Assembly: GCA_015179025.1 (NCBI GenBank)
Contig: WHUX01000057.1
Location: 1-64,000 of the forward strand
Origin: Terfezia claveryi
Taxonomy: Eukaryota; Ascomycota; Pezizomycetes; Pezizales; Pezizaceae
DNA length: 64,000 nt
Direction: 5' to 3'
Part shown: one piece after another, positions 56,144 to 64,000 of the stretch
Layout: every line of letters starts with the position of its first letter
Position numbering within the stretch: position 1 is the stretch's first letter
Position numbers and translations under genes: made by a program
Notes under the pieces: generated by a model
What the model saw: only the letters and a program-made list of their open reading frames with translations
The model's database searches: none
Told to the model about the DNA's origin: nothing

Positions 56144-56532
56144 ATGTTGAACACTTTTGGCTCTGGTGGTGCCCCAGGCTCCTCCTCCTCTACTCTTCAT
56201 TCCTCTGCTCCCTTTTCTTTTAAGCTTGACTACATTAAACATCTCTTAGAAGATGGTCTTGGATATCATGCCTGGTCTAAATAGGTAGAATTAATTATCA
56301 ATTCTTATGACCTTAAAGATTTATTTCTATCTACTGCTACACCTCCTACTGATCATGATCAGCTTAAGATTGGGAACAAGAGGAATGCAAGAGCTAAAAT
56401 ACTACTCATATGGATTATTGAACAATCCCTCATAGCACTTATAGCAGATCAAGAAACAGCATACCAAGCTTGGATTCACCTACAAGAATGATTTGATCAA
56501 TGATCAAACTATAATCTCTTAAAGTCTACTCC
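56144..56532 (+). pseudogene. Ty1/copia gag N-terminus, truncated by Gypsy-5
   Basis: ATG 56144: MLNTFGSGGAPGSSSSTLHS, FKLDYIKHLLEDGLGYHAWS then stop, KILLIWIIEQSLIALIADQE and AYQAWIHLQE. This matches the start of copia gag (a substrate-like YxxW segment, then a helical W..I...L..A..AW..L pattern). The rest would lie beyond Gypsy-5 and Gypsy-6, outside the window. Confidence 0.6.
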
Positions 56533-58647
56533 TATGACGATGGCTCTGAGACAAGCCGACCAAGAGGTATGCTGGGGCGAGGATAGGAACGAGGTGAAAC
56601 ACACATAGAAATACTACGCATGTGATCAGGGGAAGGCTAGGACGAGGTGAGGGCTGGGGGCAAGAGGCAAGGATAAGAGACATGCGGAAGTGGTTGCTGT
56701 ATATATTGAAAGAAGGCAGCTGTACTGTAGAGTTGTTTGTATGAGACAAGGATATGCACAAGGGACGTGCACAAGTGCTGGAAGAAGCAAAGTCCTGTAT
56801 TGGGTATATAAGACATTAGATAGAGATCCAATAAGAGGGCAGAGAAAGCAAGCTATATATATAGGCTTTTTTCCTAGCTAAGGCTATCAGAAGGAATAAG
56901 GTTCCCGAGACCCTTTATCTTAGGAGCTGAGATAACAATGCTATTACCTATATTACAGGTAATGCCAGAGGGAACAACGAATAACAATAACGAGGTCAGG
57001 CTTGACTAGGAAGAGACGGTTGTGACACTATCCCCCCTTTAGGCTTGGAGCCCCAGCGATGAAAGGTAAGGCAAAAGGTAAGGTGAAAAAGAAAACAAAC
57101 AAACAAAACAGGCAAGAGAAACCAATAATCCATAATACAACCCCAATGTTAGGAGTAACTAAACAACAACAAAATGACCAAACAATGAAAACCCTAGTCA
57201 CAACTTCGGGCTAGTAAGGACGAGGCAGGGCATCATCCAGCTGGACGAGGCTTCCGTAGATACTGTTGGTGAAACAAGGTAACCAAGTCCTGTATATTTT
57301 CTAGGTCCTCTACTGGTTGCCAGGTTGTTTCCTCATCTCCCAGCTATTTAACCTTATATTGCAGGCACCTATACCTTCTTTGGGAGTCCAGCACTTCCTC
57401 TACCTCCCATTCCTCCTCACCTTTGATAACTACAGGGGGAGGTAGAGTGTGTTTCTGGCCAGGGAGAGGGTTGCTAGCGGTAGGCTCGATCTTGGGGATA
57501 TGGATGACTGGGTGTCGTTTGATATCTTTGGAGAACCTCAGGTGGTAGGCATGAGTGCCCACAGTGTCCAATATCTCAAATAGACCCAAGAACTTGTGGT
57601 TGAGCTTACGGAAGAGCTGTTCTGTTCAGAAGTGCCTGCTGGAGAGCTATACATTGTCACTTGGCTGATATTTGGGGGCTGGCAACCATAGGCTATTGGT
57701 ATATTCGGCTTGCCTGGTTTGTGCATATCTCAGCTCTGCCTTCAGGGCAGAGTGGAGCTCAGTGATTTTGGCTGTGAATTCTTTGGCTGGGGGTTAGGCT
57801 TCCTACAGGAGAGCTAAGATGTCTATGAATTGGGGGTGCCAACCATAATTGGCCAGGAAAGGAGAAGTTTTGGAGGATTCCAAGAACTGGTTGTTCGCGG
57901 TAAATTTGCAGGTGGCCAGCAGTGAAACCTAGTTATCCTGCTAGTAATTGGCAAAGGCCTGCAGATATTACTCTATAATAGCATTCATCCTCTCTAATTG
58001 GCCATCCATCTAGAGGTGATAGGCCATTGACAAATGCACTTTGATCCCCAGAAGCTTGTAGAAGGCTCTTTAAAAGTCCAAGGTAAACCAAGGGCCACGG
58101 TCGGACACAATCGATTTGGGGAGGCCATGATACCGGAATACATTATTGAGGTAGAGGTTAGCTAACTTTGAAGTAGAGCAGGTATCCCAGGAGGGTATAA
58201 TATGCCTCATTTTTGTTAATCAATCAACCACTATCAGGATAGTGTAGAACCCCGAGTCTTCCAGCAATCCCATTAGGAAATTTATGGTAAGGTGCAGCCA
58301 GGGCCGATCCGGAATCCCCAGAGGTTTCAGGGTCCCGTACGAGGCATGGCAGACATGCTTAGCACGCTTGCAAATATGGCAGTTCTATATATACTGCTCC
58401 ACGTCCTTCCACTGGTCAATCCAGGTGTATGCTCTGGCCAGAAGTTCTAATGTCTTGGCCACTCTAGGGTAACCTACCACCAGGGTATCGTAGTGTTTTT
58501 CGATTAGCCTTAGGCATAACTCTCCTCCTTCTAGTATATAGAGCTGTTCTCAGTAGTATAGGAGGCCCTTTTAGAAGGTACATTTGGCTGATGAGATTTT
58601 GGGGTGGCAGCGCTAGCTGGAATCCACTGCGGTGATGATGTCCTTAG
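56533..58647 (-). mobile_element. Gypsy-5: 3' part of a chromovirus, cut by Gypsy-6
   Basis: The 3' LTR is 56533-57027 (about 495 bp, start mutated to TATGACG), then the polypurine tract (57028-57040). On the minus strand come the chromodomain (about 57235-57440, VEEVLDSQRRYRCLQYKVK) and integrase remnants to about 58640 ([16 protein letters not shown] near 58085-58130). It is more decayed than Gypsy-1 to -4. The 5' half lies beyond Gypsy-6, outside the window. Candidate left target flank: CTCCT (56528-56532). Confidence 0.82.
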
Positions 58648-59248
58648 TGTCACGGCGTTAATTTACTTGCGAGCTATTTGACACCCGAACAGGCTTGTTC
58701 GAGTGTCAGCACGGTATTTGAATTTACTTGCGAGCTATTTGACACCCGAACAGGCTTGTTCAAGTGTCAGCACGGTATTTGAAATTACTTGCGAGCTATT
58801 TGACAGCCGAACAGGCTTGTTCGAGTGTCAGCATGGTATTTGAATTTACTTGCGAGGTATTTGACACCCGAACAGGCTTGTTCGAGTGTCAGCAGGCTTG
58901 TTCAAGTATCTTAATACTAGAAGGGATTAGAGAGATGGATCGTGGAGTATTACCTGCGATCGCAGGTGACGTCAAGTTAGTCGGGCGCCACTCCTTTGGC
59001 CACAGCAATCGTGTATATAGGAAGCCTTAGTTGTTGTTTCTTGTTCTTGTTTCTTACGCAACGTCTTGTATTATAACCTTGGTAATACAGACTCTGCCTT
59101 TTGTCCTGATACTCCAATCTACGGTTATAGTTTCGTCTTCGTGCGCTCTTGGAGTCACGTCTTTAGTTATAGCCACAGCCATCGACTTACGCCATTACAC
59201 TATGTTGTATCGATACACTCTACTAAGCGCAACCCCTAGCTACGAACA
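58648..59248 (+). repeat. Gypsy-6 5' LTR
   Basis: TGTCACGGCGTTAATTTAC ... CTAGCTACGAACA. The right edge is inferred from the TG...CA rule and the gag ATG at 59249, and could be off by a few bases because the partner LTR is not in the window. The first 250 bp carry a 61-bp tandem array. Confidence 0.65.
58661..58894 (+). repeat. 61-bp tandem repeats (about 4 copies) with internal dyad in the Gypsy-6 LTR
   Basis: Copies start at 58661, 58722, 58783 and 58844. Each contains TGACACCCGAACA GGC TTGTTCGAGTGTCA, a 13-bp stem with one mismatch around a 3-bp loop. The array sits in the U3-like part of the LTR, where enhancers are usual in retroelements. Confidence 0.88.
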
Positions 59249-60453
59249 ATGACTCAGCCCGTTGTTGAATTGCCAGCCGCTATTGTCGACCTAGTTCCTC
59301 GTTTGCGAACTGCGTTGAACTCAGCAAACCAGGACTACACCGGAATACTCAATGAAACCATTACCCTACTAGATCAGCTACTAGGGCTACCAACTGACGA
59401 CAAGATGTCGTAAGATTACGAACCCAAGTAACGAACTTAGCGAATCAACTCACGGCGTGGCAACAAGAAGACACAACCTTACGCACAGCCACTCAAGAGT
59501 TACGAGATGAAGTAACTACTTAAGAGACAGTAATTAATGAGCTTCGAACGCAGTTGGAAGATATGAGGGCTATCAATACGACTTTGGCTCGGTTGCAACC
59601 AGGAGAAGGAGGGGGTCATTCGGAGAAGATACCCAACCCAGAAAAATTCTCTGGAAAAGACCGAAATAAGCTGCGCCCTTTCCTTGCCCAACTATGACTA
59701 AAGGCTGCTACTTATAGTAACGAACAAGTAAAATTTCGACTAGCAGTAAATTCCTTAGCTGAAGATGCCCTAGATCAGGTTACTCATTACGTTGAAAAGG
59801 ATACGGTGAACTTAACCAACCTAGCAGCACTTATTACCATTCTCGAAAATGCATTCGGCGATCCAAATCGAGTAGCCAACGCAGAGTACAAACTACAAAC
59901 GATGATTCAGGGGGCCAGGGAGTTCGCTGCCTATTTTGCCGAATTTCAACGATATGCAGCTGAAACGAGTTGGGGTAATACAGCTAAGTTAGCAGCTCTA
60001 AAGCGCGGACTTTCCTACCAACTACAATAAGATCTCCTTGCCATACATCCTGAGCCCACGGAGTTTAACGAGTATGTGGAGGTCTGCCAAAGGCTAGATA
60101 CTCGTCGCCGCGCACTACAAACCCAAATGCGTAATCGTGTTGGACCAATGCCCCGAATGATATCACGCCCTACCGCTCCCGCTCCAGTTAACCCCCAAAT
60201 AGTCTAAACTCCCTCTACCTCTACAGCCATGGGTACTCACCCTGGGCCTATGGATTTGTCTGCAGGAAGGAAGAAGATATCTCCGGAGGAAAAAGCAAAG
60301 AGAATGGCTAAAGGGAGGTGCTATTATTGTGGAGGAATAGGACATGGGGTTAGAACTTGCCCACACATACAAAAACGTACCCTACAAGTTGCCGAAACCA
60401 TTATGGAAAATACGAATAAGGGATTAGAAGTTGGGGAACAGGCAAAAGAGTAG
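59249..60453 (+). pseudogene. Gypsy-6 gag
   Basis: ATG 59249: MTQPVVELPAAIVDLVPRLR, a frameshift near 59405, a helical part (TATQELRDEVTT), then PNPEKFSGKDRNKLRPFLAQ, the capsid region LITILENAFGDPNRVANAEY, and a CCHC knuckle CYYCGGIGHGVRTC (60321-60362) after a PMDLSAGRK linker. Stops after EVTT (59521), FLAQL (59696), SYQLQ (60028) and others. Otherwise similar in layout to the chromovirus gags. Confidence 0.82.
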
Positions 60454-60906
60454 CCTCACCTCTGAGGGATGGCACTGAGTTGAGGCAGGATAAATTTCTG
60501 GACTCTTTAAGCATTTCCAGTTCGTCTTTATAGTCTTCAGAGGAAGAGTTTTTGGATGAGAATCACCTTATGGTTAGTTGTGAATTAAACGATAATGGTT
60601 CCAGAATCCTTACTCATACCCTGATAGACTGCGGAGCAACGGGTTATGCATTTATAGACCAGGAATTTGCAAGCCATCACCAACTCCCCCTTTATAAACT
60701 CAATAATCCCCGAACACTAGAAGTCATTGATGGGCGACCAATCGAGTCAGGGACAATCACACACATTAGCAAGCTAAAGCTAATAATTGATCAGCACCAA
60801 GAGGAACTTCCACTGTTTATTACTAAACTAGGCCACTACCACATAGTATTAGGACTTCCATGGCTACGACGTCATGATGTGAATATCCGTTTCGCTAAGA
60901 ACACTG
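60454..60906 (+). pseudogene. Gypsy-6 protease segment
   Basis: THTLIDCGATGYAFIDQEFA (about 60615-60675) is the aspartic protease core in the D-C-G-A-T form also seen in the other family. It continues LGLPWLRRHDVNIRFAKNTV to the solo-LTR insertion. A frame break separates it from gag near 60455-60550. Confidence 0.78.
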
Positions 60907-61588
60907 TGTAATGAATGGTACTAGACAGTATTCATTCGGTACCATTTATACAATCTATATCCGTAGGCATGGACGTTTGTGTATTTCGGTTCTGCAGAGG
61001 TAAGACCTCAGAAGGGTAGGGAGATTACTATGTGGGACGTTCCCGAAGGGAACAGTAATTAACTGGTGTAATCTATCTTATATGATTTGTGCTATCTAAG
61101 CTATATGATCTTGATCTGATCGGAATATAGGCTTGCTTGCTCTGAAGACTTGCTTGGTTGCTTCTTGTCTTTCTTCTGTGGATTCCAGAGGGAATCCAGC
61201 GGCCTATTTATACTCCTCTGAGATCTGATGACTAAGGAAATAAATACAATAAAGGGTGGCATACCAGAAGGTGGTGCACTATACAAAAGGGGTCATGTGG
61301 CCATAGTAATGAGTCACACGCCATAAACGATGGTCATGTGGCCATAGTAATGAGTCACATGCCTTAAACAGAGGTCACGCGGCCATAATGAGGGTGTCTT
61401 CATATGGCAAGTGCCATGGAACTTCCCATGGCAGATTCAGCGTATTATGGACGCTTATAAAGTAATAGGAGGTAGTAGAAGGCTAGTCCTTCAACCGAGA
61501 GGCTTAGTTACATAACATAGTAGTAATATAGGAAATACAAAAGTATATAATCAATTATATGAGCAATGAAACAACGTTCTCCATTACA
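60907..61588 (+). mobile_element. Solo LTR inserted in Gypsy-6
   Basis: 682 bp from TGTAATGAATGG to CTCCATTACA, flanked by CACTG (60902-60906 and 61589-61593). Removing it and one CACTG restores the frame (KNTV into TFDSDF). It carries three partial repeats of TCATGTGGCCATAGTAATGA (about 61282-61395) and a dyad near its start (AATGAATGGTAC ... GTATTCATTCGGTACC). It was left by LTR-LTR recombination. The parent family is not otherwise in the window. Strand is arbitrary. Confidence 0.85.
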
Positions 61589-63300
61589 CACTGTTACTTT
61601 CGACTCCGATTTTTGCCTCCACCATTGTTGTGAAAAACCCTCGACCATAAAGGGTATCTCAATTCCAGTTCCAGAAAACTCTCGAATTGCCCTTATTGTA
61701 GGATCAACCTTCAGTCGCCTAATTAAAAAAGCAAAGCAGGTGGAAACAGCCTTCCGGACAACTATCTACGAACTTAACATGGCTTTAAAAGATCCTGAAC
61801 AACAACCTAAGACGGAGGAGGATAATATCAAGGAACTAGTGCCTTCTGAATACCACAAATTCCTTCCATTATTTAAGAAGACTATTACGGAAATCCTCCC
61901 CCCCCACCAACCTTACGACTATAAAATTCCTCTTAAAGAAGGATTTACTCCCCCTTTTGGACCTCTATACTCCCTATCAAAACCAGAGTTAGAGGCTCTT
62001 GAACTATGGCTGAAAGAAAACCTGTCCAAAGGATTTATTCGTGCCTCCTCATCTCCCGCAGGTGTACCTATCTTATTTGTTAAGAAGAAGGATGGGTCCT
62101 TGCATCTTTGTGTAGATTATCGTGGTCTTAATGATGGTACCATTAAGAACTGATACCCACTACCCCTTATACGAGAGACTTTGACTAGACTTTCTAAGGC
62201 ACGAATACTATACGGCTCTAGACATTAGAAGCGCCTACAACCTCATCCGGATGGCGGAAGGAGAGAAATGGAAAACAGCGTTCCGAACTCGTTATGGCTT
62301 ATATGAGACCTTAGTTATGCCTTTCGGCCTCACAAATGCTCCTGCCAGCTTCCAACATTTTATTAATGATGTTCTCCATCCCTTCCTTGACAATTTCTGT
62401 ACGGCTTATCTTGATGACATTTTAATATATAGCGATACCCTCGAAGAACACCGAACACATGTTACCAAGGTATTGCAAGCTCTTCAAAAAGCCGGCCTCT
62501 ACCTAAAACCCGAGAAGTGTGAATTTCATAAGACCACGGTTCACTACCTGGGCATGATTATCTTAGCAGAAGGGATACAAATGGATCTAGCTAAAGTTAA
62601 GGCCATAATGGACTGGGAATCCCCAATTAACCTTCATGATGGTCGTGCTTTTCTAGGATTCGCCAATTTTTATCGCCGGTTTATTAAAGACTTCTCCAAG
62701 ATTGTGGCTCCTATTGTGAAACTAACAAAAAAAAATACAACCTGGCATTGGAGCGATGAATGCCAGAAGGCGTTCCAAAACCTTAAAACACCGTTTACTT
62801 CCGCTCCCGTTCTCCAGCATTTTGATCCCGACCAAGAAATTATAGTAGAAACAGATGCATCAGACTACGTTTCTGCTGGAATTCTTTTGCAATATAACGA
62901 TAATAGCATACTTCACCCTGTTGCTTACTTCTCTAAGAAGCACTCACCAACTGAATGCAACTATGAGATTTATGATAAGGAATTAATGGCTATTATATGA
63001 TGCTTCGAAGAATGGCGAGCTGAATTGGAATCCACCCCCCATCCAATCAAAGTACTCTCAGATCACAAAAATCTAGAATACTTTATGTCAACAAAGCTCC
63101 TCAACCGCCGTCAAGCTCGATGGTCAGAATTTCTCTCCCGCTTCAACTTCAAGATAGTTTACCATCTAGGTAAAGCAGGGGGAAAACCAGATGCATTAAC
63201 AAGAAGGTCAGGAGACCTTCCAAAGAAAGGAGATGAACGTATAAGGTTTCAAAATCAAGTCGTTCTCAAACCTCACAATTTAACAATCAATGCGACAGTA
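61589..63300 (+). pseudogene. Gypsy-6 reverse transcriptase / RNase H
   Basis: [22 protein letters not shown] (62073-62132), then a stop (Arg/Trp) at 62151 and a frameshift near 62200; [17 protein letters not shown] (62323-62373), [10 protein letters not shown] (62407-62436) intact. RNase [26 protein letters not shown], a stop at 62998, [10 protein letters not shown]. Ends [20 protein letters not shown]. Only four or five lesions in 1.7 kb, so it is younger than the LINE. Confidence 0.88.
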
Positions 63301-64000
63301 GAAGAGCTGGAACTAGAGGACTTGTTTAATAGGGGTTTTGAAGTTGATCCACTGCCAAGAAAGACATTAGCTAAGGTGCAACAAGGAGAGAAGCGATCTA
63401 AGGACATCTCGCTAGCCGAATGTGAAGAGGATAATGGAAAGCTAAAATATCGTAGGCGGATATATGTACCAAATTATATGCCTCTAAAGTTACGTCTAAT
63501 CCAGGACCATCATGATATCCCAGCAGTGGGTCATCCAGGGTGATCCAAGACCCTTGAGCTTATCTCGCGACAATATTATTGGCCAAAAATGCATAAGGAT
63601 GTTGATCAGTATGTACGCAATTGTCACTCCTGTCAACGTGCTCGAACGACATGACATGCCCCATACGGCATTCTTCGACCACTCGCAATTCCCCAAGGTG
63701 CTTAGCAAGATATCTCCATGGATTTCATTATTGGGCTACCCTGGTCAAATGGATACGACGCAATTTTGGTAGTAGTATGTCGACTAACTAAAATGCGGCA
63801 CTTTATTCCCTATCGTTATACCACTACTGCAGAGCAATTAGCAGATCTATATGCTCGGCATATCTTCTGCCTCCATGGTCTTCCTAGAACAATTGTATCA
63901 GACCGTGGGTCTCAATTCATCTCTCACTTTTGGAAAGCTCTCTGTCAAGTGCTTAAGATTCAACCTCTCCTGTCCTCACCGTTTCACCCTCAAACTGACG
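63301..64000 (+). pseudogene. Gypsy-6 integrase, incomplete at the window end
   Basis: DHHDIPAVGHPG, a stop at 63541, then SKTLELISRQYYWPKM and CHSCQRART form the zinc module. In the next parts [20 protein letters not shown] (catalytic Asp; Gly/Trp codons read in another frame), [19 protein letters not shown] (second Asp) and FHPQTD at the very end of the window. The region has at least one stop (63651) besides frame changes. Confidence 0.8.

Larger units (their letters stand above)
58648..64000 (+). mobile_element. Gypsy-6: Ty3/gypsy element of a different family (5' part; runs off the window)
   Basis: Plus orientation. The 5' LTR (58648 to about 59248) is followed at once by gag, protease, RT, RNase H and the start of integrase, which continues past 64000. 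Protein sequence is clearly related to the chromovirus family but distinct (gag [28 protein letters not shown]). Candidate left target flank CTTAG (58643-58647); the right flank is outside. Contains a solo LTR at 60907-61588. A few stops and frameshifts (59405, 62152, 62200, 62998, 63541). Confidence 0.9.

Noticed and set aside
58661..58894. CRISPR-like array
   Set aside because: Adjacent 61-bp units are contiguous tandem repeats without unique spacers, and the genome is fungal.

Overview
The window looks like a transposon-dominated chromosomal island of a filamentous ascomycete (Pezizomycotina). The evidence is short spliceosomal introns, a Tad1-type LINE, chromodomain Ty3/gypsy elements, pogo and PIF/Harbinger DNA transposons, and heavy decay of the CpA-to-TpA type (CAG or TGG turned into TAG) that resembles repeat-induced point mutation (RIP). 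No rRNA, tRNA, CRISPR or bacterial-type operon was seen. I cannot name the species.

Left part (1-20 kb). Two paralogous, apparently intact, two-exon genes lie on the minus strand at 1891-5401 and 14131-16684. Each encodes an N-terminal domain of the kind found at the start of fungal STAND/NLR-like proteins, joined through a helical linker to a long ankyrin array (about 25 repeats in the first, about 16 in the second). There is no NACHT or NB-ARC module. Both sit in diverged copies of one segmental duplication. Around them are a LINE relic with a poly(A) tail (738-1395), a foldback element with arms of about 590 bp (5939-7513), a 2.6-kb pogo element with 5' CAGT termini and a TA target duplication (8504-11102), a convergent Myb/SANT-like plus Harbinger-transposase fossil (11776-12412), and a 2.6-kb PIF/Harbinger element with perfect terminal inverted repeats (16914-19500).

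Middle part (20-54 kb). One old, RIP-riddled LINE is broken into four collinear pieces (about 20350-24374, 30687-30948, 43416-43780, 52575-54220) by three insertion events. Gypsy-1 (24375-30686) has target duplication CAGAA. Gypsy-2 (30949-43415, AGATG) itself carries Gypsy-3 (36195-42232, GATGG) inside its gag. A second foldback element (about 43780-52575) carries Gypsy-4 (44217-50482, CCACT). All four gypsy copies are one chromovirus family: gag with CCHC knuckle, protease, RT, RNase H, integrase, C-terminal chromodomain. Gypsy-3 is peppered with single-base deletions, unlike its relatives.

Right part (54-64 kb). AT-rich, degenerate DNA is followed by the 5' end of a Ty1/copia element (about 55544-56532). 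It is interrupted by Gypsy-5 (56533-58647), which is in turn interrupted by a different gypsy element, Gypsy-6 (58648 to beyond the window end). Gypsy-6 has four 61-bp tandem repeats with a built-in dyad in its LTR, and a solo LTR (60907-61588, CACTG) inserted in its polyprotein.

Only the two ankyrin genes look like functional host genes. Their intact frames amid decayed elements, and the near-identical repeat blocks in the first, are the most biologically interesting signal.
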